Assembly (NCBI RefSeq): GCF_040581485.1
Contig: NC_090128.1
Span: 35,370,931 to 35,434,930 of the forward strand
DNA length: 64,000 nucleotides
Source: Linepithema humile
Taxonomy: Eukaryota; Arthropoda; Insecta; Hymenoptera; Formicidae
Reading direction: 5' to 3'
The notes beneath the pieces were generated by a model. That model was not told where the DNA came from. It did no database searches and saw only the letters and a program-made list of their open reading frames with translations. Of this stretch, positions 1-13,366 are shown piece by piece. Every line of letters starts with the position of its first letter. Position 1 is the stretch's first letter. Position numbers and translations under genes: made by a program.

Positions 1-1683
1 AACGCATGAGCGAGCAAGACGAAGCAGAAAGGAGAGAAAAAGACCGAGTTAGCTGGGCACGGGCTCACCGCTCTCGACGAATATATATCTCTTTCTTATA
101 CCTAGACAAGCAGTCCAGAAATCATGGGCGATAAGGTATCGGGATATTGAGTATCCGATTGATCTGGAAGCTGAAGAAGATGGACACATTGATATCGGAG
201 CTTTCTTAAAGTAAGAGAGAAGTACGATGGCGTGAAGGATCTCGATGAGCAAGAAGATGTTCTTTTCTTTTGCGGCACATCGAAATAAATTTCGATGGAT
301 TTCGCATTTTGCATAACTATTTTGAAATTCTTTTTTTACGCTCGATTATCCGTACTTTTTTAAACTATAATAGTAAATAAGATTACTTTTATAATATAAC
401 AATTAAGATTATTCTAAAAATAAATTCTTTAATTTCATAATTTAATCTAGTTTAACTCTTTTTATCATAAATTATAAATTTTGTATTACTCTTGTTTTCA
501 CTCAGTGATTTTAGAGAGCTTGTGCCAGATTTGGGACACAGTCTCTCACCTATCTGCCAGTTCTAAAAAACGGTTAGCTCTCGATGGCTACGAAATTTCG
601 CACGCGAGAGGGGACGAGAGCTCCTCGAATCGGAGCAAAAAGAATCTCGAGCGGATGCAAAACCGAACGCGGCGCGGCATCAGGCGTACGAATTACCGAA
701 AAATTACACGCCAGTCAATTTTATCGTCGGCAGCGACGATGGCAGCGAGGACGAAGAAAGCGGAAAGAGGTACCGGGCGAAAATTTACATCGAGAGATTT
801 AGCCAGGCCTCCCCTCTTTCCCCTATCCCTTGGTGCGGTCGCAGGCCCGCTGCCCCGAATGGCGTGACACTCAAAGAGCGGCGCGCCATCGAAATTATTC
901 CGGACAATCATCATTACATGCAGAGCCCGGCGCAATCTTCTACTCAATATCGTCAGCGGGATGCGACGGTTGCAGCGCGAGAGACGGAAGATCGCTATGA
1001 AAAAAAAGACTCGAGATTGGACTCGTGTAAAACTTTCGAGCCCTTCCGAAAAACATGGGAATCTCAAGACGTCTACGAAATATCCTGTATCATGGTGAAG
1101 ATGGTATCAAACAATATAATAAAGCGGTAGAACCGAAAAATCGATAATAACAACATATTTGGAAATAATCTAATTAATTTTAAGGAAGACAATTAAATAT
1201 GTCTTCAAGCTGAATTTTTGCACAACAAAGATTCACTTGATATATTAAATAGATAGGCTTCTGTTTCAAATTCTTTCAGCTCTTGATATTAAATATCTCT
1301 AACTGATTCGTATTATTATCTCCGCAGTGCGAAGTGGACGATGCCGGCGGGTGATGCATCGCGGATTACGCGAAGGATACCGCGTTTCGCAACGACAGTA
1401 GCAGCGTTCTCATACGTATGTACATGCGTGCGTGCATCAAACGTGTGTCCCGATGCGCAGTGGCACATTGGCGCGATATTATCGAGAAGGAGTGGCCGCG
1501 CCGTGCGCACCGCGCGTATCGCGTTTCATACCTGGCCATCATCTTTATATATGCGACTACGGGCCACGCGCGAAGGTCTGCGGTAGGCGACATGTTCGTC
1601 GGACATGACTTATTACCTACAAGCGCCACTGTAAATCTCGTCGTTACTGCCACCGCTAGTTCTGGCACCGCCGGCCGTGAGAC

Positions 1684-1713
1684 GCGAGCGAGCGAGCGAG
1701 CGAGCGAGCGAGG
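1684..1713. repeat. (CGAG)n microsatellite
   Basis: About seven tandem copies of the tetramer CGAG inside a CpG-rich patch. It lengthens open frames on both strands and should not be taken as coding. Confidence 0.9.
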
Positions 1714-4064
1714 GAGGCCGGTCCACACACCATCGCGCGCGGATGTTGTTTTCACAGACGTCGGGGTTGCGCCTCTCGACGCGGTAATGGACACGAAATT
1801 TACCCGGATAGAGTATCGCGCCGATCCTGTCTGCTCCTCTTGAAATATTTCGTTGAGGGGATAATTTTTTATATTTTTATTCGCCGGCAAACTTGATATT
1901 TCAAAGCTTTAAAACTAATTTTCCGGTATTTAGATAAAAAGATTGGCAATGTTTTGACAAGTTAATGACATTTGTCAGAAAGCTTTGTCAAGTAAATAAA
2001 ATGCATTAAAAATAAGTTTTCTTATCATCAGACTGTATAAAAATGTCAGCAGTATGTTATTTAATTATGTAAATGACGCATGCATTCTATGATGAATGAT
2101 GCATTCAATTTTTCAATTTAATATGTATTTCGTTGCATTACACATTATTCTTTATTTCTTTAATTATTGATATATAGCTATAAAAATATAATTCTTTTTT
2201 CGAAAATATTAAAGCAACTTCTTTATGTATCTTGGGAAAATATACGGAAAAAAGATATGTTATTAAAGGACGACTCCCCTGTGTTACGGATTTTGGCGAA
2301 AGTTCCGTTCAAATTATGTGGAAAATTACAGGTCCAACTTCCGCCGGTAGCGGAAATGATCGGGAGGCGCAAACCGGTTCTCAAGCATCAAACTACAATG
2401 ATTGACAAGTGAAATAAGTAAAATTGGGGTTAATTCTTCGTTTCACGTAGGTATATGTTAAGGTGAAGAACCTGATTGGATTAGAAGGATTCCGAAGACC
2501 CGCGATTTGAAATTGACCTGCTATTTACGAAGGGAAAACCTTTCATTTCAGAGTATCTTGAAGAATTGCTCCCTTATATTTATTCGAAGAACGATGAAAT
2601 AACTTTTCTCTTATTTCACGTGATTTAACGTTGATATTCAAGTATGACATTTTTTTTATTAATGTAAAATATTTTTAAAAATTTCAAGATATCTTAAAAT
2701 ACTTAATTTTCGCTAAATGCGTATATGTTCGTACTCATCCCTACTACTTATTTCCTAGTCGCGATTATCAAAAATTGTGATAACATTTTGTGCTACAGTG
2801 ATATATCACCTTGTGAGTTTTGTTTTGTTGCTCGCGATGAAAAACTATCTTATCGCTCGTTCGCCTCTAATTCATATTTTCAGAACAAAATTCTGTTATG
2901 AATTGAAATGGACTCGGTATCTGACGTGCGATAAATTGGCGATCAGACGATCGATCCGCAGTTCAAAGTTTAAATATAAAATTAGAGTATACTTTTACGT
3001 ATACCTATAGTAGATGCAGCGTTACTTTGCCGATTAATGCGATTTTATCAGATTAGCGGATAATTTTGTAAATTACTCGTTCTTCGCGCCGGATATCTTT
3101 ACTTTTGCTCGCGATTTCCCGGGGAAAGAAAAGGAAACGCCCAGGCGCCGCGCGGTCATTTATCGTCGTATTATCTGCGTGTATATGTGCCCGACGCTTT
3201 TTCCTTCCTAATGAAGATTTATTACGTTATCTCTTCTCCGGCGCTTTTATTTGACGTTGCCGGTTAATCTTGCCGGTATCGTTACGCGGCGGTAAAAAGT
3301 GAGCTACGGCGAAATCGTGGTTACGCTACGGACAAAAACGTTGTTAAGGCCGGAAGGGCAAGAGTCGGCGGCGGATTGTTCTTCGTTTAAGTCCTCAGGT
3401 CGAAGTAGCCGGGCGTCGCTTTACCCATCGTGAAAGCGAGAAATTTAACAACCCGCCGTACAAAGCGAAGACGCCGAGATAACGCGATAATTGTTTCCCT
3501 TTATTGCCGGTAGCCGCGTTCGACGTTAAAGTGATAAAAAGCATCTTTCACTAATTGTGCTCAGAGATCTAATAGTTTCTCAACGATTTTCTTTAATTAT
3601 CTCAAAATTCTAATTGATATTATTAACAATCTTGATAAAATCTCAAAATTCTTTGTCAATTTGTCTATAATTTAGAATAATCATATCAATAAATAATCAA
3701 TATATAATAGCTATATATAGTAATTATGTATATTGTTTAAAAAAGTAATAAAAGATTTCGCATCAGTATTAAAGAGTTGTTTTTGCGGCAAGCAACACAT
3801 TAACCCCCCCTGCGTTTTTTAAAAAAGACCGCTGTATGATGACGGAAGAAAGGCCCGTCAAATATTAATTCCATCCCAAGCGGCAATTTTCTTCGCGGGC
3901 ATCCGTCTTTCCTGCGGATGTATCCACACCCGCGGGAATTCGTCTTCTCGTGTGAGAGTTACCGTCCGTCAAAATCCACGACGAACAACTGGGGACTCTT
4001 GGAACCGTGAGGCTCCGGTTCCAAGAGAGGAAAGAAAGATTAAAGAAAAATGATGTGGTGAGAA

Positions 4065-4065
4065 G

Positions 4066-4092
<27 letters not shown>
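4065..4092. repeat. (GA)n microsatellite
   Basis: Uninterrupted GA dinucleotide run of about 14 units. A shorter GA run is at about 6994-7013. Both make Arg/Glu or Leu/Ser low-complexity frames that are not genes. Confidence 0.9.
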
Positions 4093-4096
<4 letters not shown>

Positions 4097-7000
4097 CACG
4101 AGAGATGGCCATATAGCAGGTCGCGTGACGGAAGCATCGCGCGAACACGCATATATATTTTGCATCTTGCACATATCTACATATATGCACAGGCTGCGGC
4201 GGTAGACAGCAGGGACGGCGCGGACCGGGCCTGGTTTCATAAAACTGCAAAACTTATAATGCTAGGCGACGGCTAGGAAATAAATTGACCGCAACTTTCA
4301 ACGCGTGGTTTCGCACATTGTGTGTACGCCAGTATGTAAACCAGGCAAGCCATAATTTACGGAAAATAAAATACGTTTACGCGGAATGAGGTATCTAAAA
4401 GAAATATTGCTGAGTTTAAAGTTATATGATTCGAAAGGAGCGGATAATTATGATAATAGAACACACAAATGCAAACCATGCAGTCTCTTCCTTGACAACA
4501 TCTTTGAATCTTTGAAAACGATAGAAATATTTAGCTGTAATTTGCAAATACCTCTCTATTTGACAAAAGGCTTCAGAACTCCATAGAGCTGTGATTGCCA
4601 ACTATAGTATAAGAATTAACTACTGAATGCTGTGCAGCTTGACAACAATATCGAACTGAATTCAATCAGAATAGAAAAAAAATTAATCAAGCTGTTTAAA
4701 AGTGACATTATAAGATAAAGAATTAACATCTTCCTAAATTATTAGGAAGCAAAGTCCCGTCAATGTTTCCCCACTAAGATCATTAAAATTTTTCAATTCG
4801 TCTTCGCAGCTAATACTCGATTTTCAGATTTGCCATCCCTGGTGCGTCGGATGTGAGACAGTGGCAGTGGGATGATTTTGGCAGTGGTGACGGTGATGAT
4901 GATGCCACAACGCAACGAAACGCACAACTCGGGTATGCACACCACGACAGCATCTGAGGATGTAGCAATTACGTTCGTCGAGCTCCTTGCCGCAGACGGA
5001 TGGACGGACGGGACCGCAGCCACGAAACGCCCCTCGCGTTGCACATATGTTGCCTGCCGCGCGGTCTCCTTCCACATTGGCGATGATCCTCCGGCAGGCG
5101 ATGTGTCCCTCCGGCCCGCGCGACCTCTCCCTCGAATTAACGTCCGTGTACGAGCAGCACGGAAGAACGGCTCCTGTGGGAACCGAGCTGCCCCGCTTTT
5201 GTGCGCGGTGTCGTCCTCCGCGACGTGCCGATCCTGGAAGCCGCTGGATGATCACGGGGGTCACGGCGAGCGCCATTTACCTGTCGTCGTGTTCGTCACG
5301 AGGTCTTCGCCAAGACGGCTGCCGAGATCGCGACCGTGGAAATGGTGGCACCAAACGCCAACGCGGATAAAATTCAATGAACGCCAAAATTATTGTTTAC
5401 AAAGCTTCGGATATATAAATTTAAATCTGATAAAAAATTGCGAAGAAAGAAATGGAAAACTCATGAGCGTTGTTAATGTTTTATTTTTCCAATGTTTTAG
5501 TCGATTCTTATCTAAACTATCTAATTTATATATAAAACAATTTTTCGAAAAAATCGCCAAGATCAACTTTGAAAAATTAATTGATCTCGAATGCAAAATG
5601 GTTTCTTGCCAGAGCAAAGTCGCATGACATGTCGAAGAGTGGTTGAGGGCGCGAAAAAATGAATCCGCTTCGTATGATTCGGGATCATTCGAGAGAGCGA
5701 GAAAAAGAAAAACGTGGCAATGGCGAACGATTATCACGCAGGAGATAAAATGTCGCGCATGCTTCATGAAACACCGGTAAGAAACTCGACCGTTAGCCGA
5801 ACATCGTAAAATGCGTCGATCGTTCCTGTCACGCGAGTATTCCACATTGTGCGTGTTGTCCACCGCGTCCGTGCATATTGCGTATAAAATTCACAAATTT
5901 TCTTTCATAAACATTCTTGCGAAAAATTACCTTTTTGGGAGATTAATTTAAAATCATAAAAGTTAAAAAAAATTGCAATGACTTACCAGAATTCTATAAT
6001 TTCTTCGATAAAAAAGATTTTCTGAGTTTTTTCACGGCAAGTCAACTTAAAATTTCGAGATAAAAAGCATATCGAAATTTTCAATAGTTTATCAGAATTT
6101 ATTAGAATTCTTCATACCTTTAATTAAAAAAATTTCTGAGTTTACGAGCTTTTCTCAGCTTCGTCGAGATGTGATAACCCTACGCGGTCGCCGTTCTACT
6201 TTCGTTCGGATACACGCTCGCATTTGCGCTGCATGGTGATCGCCGGCTAACGGTGACACCCGGTGTCATCACCTGACCCCGCGTACGCCGTAGCCGTGAA
6301 CCTTTCTTTCTTATACGTCGTCGACAATGGAAATTCGCGATCGTCTCATACGGGTTTGCACGCGATGACCTCGGTACTTCCTGAGGATACTCGCGAGGAG
6401 GGAACTTCCTAACGGGAGCGCCATTCTACTTTCCGGTCACAAATTTCCATCTAACTTTAACGACGTACAATTTAGATTACGTGAAATAGGGCACGTAAAG
6501 TATTACATAAATTATATCACCGTGAAAACCGTATTAAATTATATTTATCACCAAAGAATTAATACATTCAATCTTATAAATACTTGAAAATAAGTCAAAA
6601 AAGTTTCAAAGAAAAATTAAATGTAATTATAAATTCACTATAACCATCCCTTTTCTACATTTTTGAGTACTAGACGATTATTTTTGCTTTGATGTACAAT
6701 CGTACTCGCGGATGCAATCTCGCTCTGTTTCACGATATGTCAAACGATCTAATACGCGGTTCTATTTAATTCATTTAAGAATCGCCGCGTGCAACTCGTT
6801 CATCACCTTGATGAGAGCTTCGTAAATTCGAGAAACACCAAGCCAGCGTGCGCATAAGTGTAGGAGACTGTTTTCCCCCCTAATATACCCGTGGGGAGTA
6901 TGTCGCGTGCGTATGCACCGGCGTGCCAGCGAGATTACAGGGCCTGCTCGAGACTTACCTCGATCTAAATCAATCGAGAGCCGAGCGCCGAGCAGAGAGA

Positions 7001-7111
7001 GAGAGAGAGAGAAAGAGAGCGGGAGCGGTTCCCTCGGGCTCTCACCTGTGTATCTCCCGTTCACCAAAGCGATAAAGTTGAATGGCAAAGCGATACCCTG
7101 ATTGTAACTGT

Positions 7112-7760
7112 TTTCGTCTCTAACACTTGCGCTAGTCCTATTACTAAGTCCGGCAATTGTCTAAACAGTCGGCCTAACAATACATAAATAACAATAAAGA
7201 CCGCATCCCAAAACACCTGGCCTTGAAAAGTCGATCGCTAAAGAATGCTAAAAATGCTTCGTTAGACAATAGGACAATACCTACCCAGATCACAGTCAAT
7301 AAACTTCTTTGTACTTAATTTTTCTGGTTGACTTCGTCCTTAGTTCGTTGACTTTTCAAGGTTAGGTATTTTGGGATGCGGCGTTTATTGTTATTGTTAC
7401 TTTTTATTAGACCGTCTTGACGACTACCGGACTTGGGTAGTCCAAGTGTTAGAGACGAAGTATTTTTAGCATTTTTTTCCCCAAAATATTTGACCTCAAA
7501 ACCTCAATTTTTGAAGGTCAGGTATTTTGGGCAAAAAATGCTGAAAATGCTTCGGTAGACAATAGGACAATACCTACCCAGATTACAGTCAATTTCTTTG
7601 TTCTTAAATTTTCTGGTTGACTTGGTCCTTAGTGCGTTAACTTTTTGAGGTCAGTTATTTGGGATACGGCGTTTATTGTTATTGTTACTTATTGTTAGAC
7701 CGTCTAGATGACTACCGGACTTGGATAGTGCAAGTGTTAGAGACGAAGTATTTAGCATTT
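7112..7760. repeat. non-autonomous palindromic or tandem repeat element
   Basis: The segment 7112-7215 is repeated in inverted orientation at about 7360-7463; the arms begin with GTCTCTAACACTTG and its reverse complement, and share a block around GGATGCGG plus a run of ATAACAATAA type. A second, direct copy of the right part (about 7229-7480) follows at about 7535-7755, again ending in CAAGTGTTAGAGACGAAG. No transposase frame is present. This is best read as a MITE-like element with one partial tandem copy; its superfamily is unknown. Confidence 0.65.
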
Positions 7761-9250
7761 TTTTAGAACTGAGCGTTCTAGCAATTTAGAAAATGTATGG
7801 AAAGATATTAAGAAGACTTTTTTATAACATATTTTATGATAGAAAAGAGAAAAGAGAAAGTCGAAATTTATTTTTATGAATCGTGATATTTTGTTCCTAA
7901 CTAGTCAATATCATCCTAGCTTCACAACTTATCTTTACAAGTTTTACGGCCAATTCATCTTTTGTGTCTAAGAAACTGTTCGCCAGCGACAAGACCGCGG
8001 CGCACTTATTGAAAATTATTCCTCGCGTGCAAAGTTTTGAGTGGAAGTAGAAGAGAAACGATGCAGGAGAGAGGAGGATGAGAAAAGGAAAAACTTGACT
8101 CGGCAGTCTTCTCGAAATTGCAACTGCAGGAGGCGAACGGGCCGCGTTTGACGGGTTAAAACACTTTAGACGGTAATATCTTCACACCCGGTGTCCATAG
8201 CGCAGATCATCACAGCTGGGTTTTGCCTCGGGCACTGAAAGAAATTTTCGCCTCGTAGGGGGGAGAGAGGTTTAGGAAAAAGTATCTAGAAAAGGAATAC
8301 TCTAATTTTAAATCGTTGCTCTCGCGTGTAATCGGCGCGCTAACGAAACGCAACGGTTGCGAATAGTCTTCTCTATAATTTTTGTAACAACTTTTTGTTA
8401 TTTCTGACAAACTTGAAGAGACTGCAGAAAAAGTATCAAATTGTTATACGTAGTTTAACTTAATAATAATAATAGCCGATCAGTGAAATGAGTAAATTTA
8501 AATGATTTGCGGATACCAAAATTTCTCGAAACGCAAAAAAAAATGCAGCTTAGATGTAAGACATCATTATAATGCGAACAATGCTTGATCAAGAAATACT
8601 TGAAGTTTATTAAATCTGATTCTTTATTCAAGTTTTAATACTAACGATAACGATATTTTTACTTTGCTGCGCTTACTTTTCATCATAGAGCAATTAACTG
8701 TGCGGTGGAATCCGCGGGCGTAAATATCCGATGTTGATTACTCGAGAATGGTGAACAAAGTAGCAATCATACGCACGGCTCGTCGACGGAATGAAAAGAG
8801 CGTGGAGCCGAAACGGTGGCGGTGACGACGGTCAGTGCGCGTATTTAAAATCGCAGTTCATCCAATTTTGTCGTCGACGGACATTAATGCAAAACGGCCG
8901 GCAGCGGGCAGCGGGACTCCCCGCGTGTGCCCCGCGGACCATATCAAGACAAAAAGATTGTTCGTGCCTTGGGCGCAATGCGGTACTGGCAGTTTTCGCT
9001 CGCACATTTTCCGCCTTAATTAACGAGGTTTCTGTAACGAGCAGCGGACTCCGCTCGCCCGCCCGCTCGCTCGCTCGTTCGCTCATGCCGTTTATCTCGT
9101 GGTCGTGGTCAGTTCAAAGCGGCCGTTATTACGCTGACTCGTCGTGCGTGAGCGACTTCTCGGCCGGCGACTTCCCTCTAAGCGCGGAGTAACACAGTAA
9201 AACGGAACGGTCGAGAGATGTTAATTACGATTACGAACTCGAGATAGAAA

Positions 9251-9268
9251 ACGCGCGCGCGCGCGCGC
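9251..9268. repeat. (CG)n run
   Basis: Alternating CG dinucleotide run inside a CpG-rich patch. A Z-DNA-prone tract is possible but untested. Confidence 0.8.
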
Positions 9269-10520
9269 TCGCGGCGCGGTTTGCGCCTCGGCGAACCTAA
9301 TCGATGGAAATTTTATAGCCCGCCGCTCGTGTCATTAATACCGATGATGTAGCTACTCGCGTCTAGTAACTAATCGCACCGGCGATATACGTAATAGTCC
9401 GGGTCTCTGAGCTTGAGCATCGTCATGTCCTGGCCGATTATATTTTATGTTTATATATATCTATAATGACGTTGAGAGAGAAACCGAGAGTGCGTATTAA
9501 TCATACGTATAGATCGAGGATTTATACCGAATTATTAATGAAAAGCTTGGAACTTATCATCAATCTTCAAAAATGAGAAATTTAATTTCACAGAATTAAT
9601 TTCTATCGATTTTAATTTATTATTTTTGTGCCGATTGGTCAGAAAGCAAGGAACGAGTTTCTCGAGAATAAAATTTCGTCATTTCGGATTCGGGATCTAT
9701 GAGAATCGAGGGGAAGGACCGGCAAAACGCCTTAGGCGGCGTGTCTCTAAGGAAGGCCAACGGCATATGCGGCTCGCGTGCATCGGATCCGAATAACAGG
9801 TGCAGATGCGGCGGAGGAAGCCCGATCGTTAGCCCGACAGCCCGCGGTGCATGTGTGCCTATTATGATTTCTTTCGTAATTAGTCTCTCTCTCACTCCCT
9901 TCGCATCCCGTACGTGTATTCGGACGTACCTAACATTTGTTTCGTCGCATGTTCGCGGCACCGCCGTAACATGTGCTACCACGTCCTGCAACCATCGATG
10001 AGCCCTTCGACTTAGCGGGCGTGCAACGGCGGCGGTTGACGACGACTTTACGCTTCGGTCTATTTACGACGCTTTGGTTTGCGTTCACTCGATATAAATT
10101 TATACGGAAAAAGTTCTCGTCCCATTCGGAGAACGTTCGATTCGAGGGAAGTGCCGAAACAAGCACCGTGTGTCTTTTCATGATTTTTCAATATAATTAT
10201 TTTTATCGCTGTTATAACGTTCTCAGATCCTAAAGCTTATAAGTTTCCCGAGTTGAAATCGTTCGGGTGCAATATCTTCCTATCGAAATATTCCGATGGC
10301 CTAACCGATGTCCTAAATTTGATTTATCTTGTGCTAAGGTCTGCATCTTCGTATACGATATAACGAGACGATGACAAGCTTACCCAGTCGCGAATTTCTG
10401 ATCGGTCGATCGAGAAAGAGCCGTTCGATATTGAAACGGTACCCCAGATGGACCCAGGTGGTCCTTTGCTGTCTACTTATACGCACAGATATATAAACAC
10501 ACACATGCACACGCGCGCGC

Positions 10521-10543
10521 AACACACACACACACACACACAC
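10521..10543. repeat. (CA)n microsatellite
   Basis: Tandem CA units flanked by shorter CA and GC alternations between about 10495 and 10520. A C/T-rich tract follows at 10725-10760. Confidence 0.9.
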
Positions 10544-12484
10544 CGAGCATGTGTACATATATATACGAAGTCAAATGTACGTGTGTATACTGGAGAAAGC
10601 GTCTTGGCGAGGGATTTCGCAGAGGGTTGGCTGTTTGCGCCTCTCGACAAATAAGGGGAAGTCGTTATCCCGTGGATGGGAGGAGTAATTAACTGCTTCT
10701 ACCTCCTTTCTGTCCGCTCTACCTTTCCCCCTCCCCCCCCCTCTCTCCCTCAGCATCCTCCCTTTCCGGCTTCGGCTTCTACTCGAAGGAACAGACTTAA
10801 GGAGGCCCGCTTAGGCTTTCACGGGGTCGTGTCTTCATTATTCACGCTAATCTGCTTTCGCCCCGTGCTGCTGCCACCGCGAGCCTCCTTGGTGCTTCCT
10901 CTCCATTTCTCTCTATCTCACTTACCTTTCTCTTTCTCTTTCTATTCGTAGTATGCTTTGCGGATATTATATTAAATTATTATCGTACACGGCACGACCG
11001 TGGAGCAAACGACACGTACTGCACGATGATACGTATACATATGTGTGTTCAGTATCTTTGGATTGTATAATATTTCTCAATCAATGTTACGCGAAACTTT
11101 CTCTTTAATCAAATACCAGCATCAAATACTAGACATTTTCTAATTTTAGCTACATCAATGCAAACAACATAAAATCATATTCTCAAATCAATCAATAGCA
11201 TTAGTAAAATGTTTTGTTTAGAAAAAATTGGATTCTTCAAATATTCTGATATTCTGAAAAACGAATTGACTCGCTAATTATTCGCTCCCCTCGTAGATGT
11301 GTAACAAACTTGTCGGGATATTAATCGATATTGGTAACCGAAACACGTGCAAGTGCAACCGATATTGCCGTGTATATTTTACGTTTTTACTGCGGACCAC
11401 CATGGTAAAGGCGCCCCGCGGCGGCCGCCAAATTATGATGAATTGTTTTCTCTATTAACAACTTGTGCCGACAGAGGAGAGACGCGAGCACCCCAACCGA
11501 GATAATCTTCCACCAATTTCGACTTCCTGATTGATCATGGCAATTCATCGGTTCATTCGAACGGTTCGTCCGAGACGAACGAGCGGGATCATCTTTCTAT
11601 TCGAGGCCTTTCCTTATCGCAAATTTCAAAAATATTTTTTGATATTGAGTTTACAATAGAAAATCAAACTCATATTTTTGTTTCAATTTTCAAATATGAA
11701 TCATTGCGATAATTTATCCAAAGATAAACCAACTCAAACGGAACTGAGCAAATAAAAAGAATTAAAAAAATGATTACTTGCATATTTTGTGTCAAAAACA
11801 ATGCTTGAATAAATAAGAACATTGTTACAAGAATCTGTACGATCTGTACGATTATTTTTTATAGATGATCGCTGCAATATGCATCTACTGTATTTTTGAT
11901 TAATTGTAAAACAATTTTTCTAAACATTTTCTTATTTATATACATAATTATATATGTTTGATATTAAGCTTATGTGCACATTTTAATAATAAATAAATAA
12001 TAATCACACATACGCGTCACATTATAAAAATTGTGCATTATTATGTTTGCTAATCGTTTAAGATAATTCAATCTGACTGGTTAGTTTATTTTTTATCAAT
12101 ATCAACACACTAATTTTAGCAAATGTAAATGACATTTTAAACTATTTTATATCAAATATATTATTCTTTAAAGGAAGAGTAATATAATTAAAGTTTTGCT
12201 ATAATTCAAACTATAAATTATAAATTAAATAATAGCTAAAAATTGTTCAGATTATTACAAAAACCAAAACTTTACTAAACATTATAATTAAAAAGAAGAA
12301 GATATATTATACCGATACTTTTTTGATCACTATATAAGAATTTTTTTTATAAGATAGAGATATATGATTGTCAAAAGTGGTTTTACAACTGTGTAGTAAG
12401 TATTGGCGAACGAAAAAACAGAAAAGATAATATCAATATTTTGTATAATATTATACAAGCATTATATTGAATAAATCCACTTAC

Positions 12485-12930
12485 CGATTGTTGCACCTTA
12501 GCTAAATATGCTTTTTGCTGTTACCTAGAAAAATTATAATATCATATACTTTAGTTATTATATTATATATAAATGTTTTAAAACATAATTACATAATATA
12601 AATTGTATGAATAATTCAACAAATATTCTTAAATATCTCGTTATAAATATTTGATCAATAGAAATTGCAGTTAAGTATCTATTACGTATTGTCATATAAT
12701 TATGTACATATTTAAATAATGAATAAATTATTGTACATACCAGCTAAGGTGTTACAAATTTGTTCATCTCGTTGCAGATTCCGTCTTATATTGCTCCACA
12801 TAAAGTCCAGAAGAGTTGATGAATATCAGAAATTTGCACATTGTTATGCGTATTATTAAACAAAAATCACAAGAATTTACATCGCAAATTTGCTATATCA
12901 CGTTACATGTAAATGCGAGACAAATAAACA
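12485..12930 (-). other. exon-like block, minus-strand copy of an inverted pair
   Basis: Read on the minus strand, an exon-like segment ends at 12741 with the donor GTATGT. An intron of 216 bases follows, then a 40-base exon-like segment (12524-12485) flanked by TTTTTCTAG and a perfect GTAAGT. The same arrangement, including the start of the intron, recurs in inverted orientation at about 15860-16230. The upstream segment has a frame of about 19 codons starting MWSN, but joining it to the 40-base segment meets a stop within seven codons. I do not recognise a protein. It may be a non-coding transcript, a decayed gene, or part of an element. Confidence 0.4.
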
Positions 12931-13366
12931 CGACGCGTCCACGCAGGTAATTGAAATTATATTATCACATCTCACTTTTGACAATATATTAAATATTATA
13001 CACGCATCAAAGCGAGATAGACAATAATTATTTTGATGATTATACAAAGACCAAATCAGATACACGCTCATGACAATTGTATTTTAATCAATTTAATTCT
13101 AATAAATTAAATTTTGATTAGGTTATGTTAAAGGTTAAAGAAAAATATATTATATATATAAGAATCATTTTTGCATGACTTAGATATTGGAATTTGCACT
13201 CACTGAAACTGTGTGTTGGTAATAATTCAATGCATTGTACAATTCGTCCGATCGTTAAACAATGGGCAAAACATTGCTAACAACGAATATGCTCAAGTAA
13301 TGTAAATATTTTTGCATTTCCAATAAATAATATGTTCCGGTACTTGCATGATACTTTATATATATA

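Larger units (their letters stand above)
1..7108. other. intergenic or intronic DNA, no supported gene
   Basis: Alternating AT-rich stretches and CpG-rich patches (about 550-1000, 1320-1850, 3050-3540, 4790-5380, 6180-6430). Several open frames of 100-250 codons occur in the GC-rich patches, on both strands and overlapping each other, as expected where stop codons are rare. None matches a family I recognise and none has a convincing splice framework. The patches could be enhancers, promoters or UTR/intron parts of a gene outside the window. Confidence 0.5.
7761..12480. other. non-coding DNA, no supported gene
   Basis: CpG-rich patches occur at about 8700-9200, 9650-10160 and 11280-11600, with AT-rich DNA between and after them. 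The open frames inside the patches overlap on both strands and are not recognisable. The AT-rich stretch 11600-12480 has no open frame of note. Confidence 0.5.

Noticed and set aside
4872..5627. 251-codon open frame on the plus strand
   Set aside because: It lies in a CpG-rich patch where all frames are long, overlaps open frames on the other strand, has no recognisable domain and runs into AT-rich DNA.
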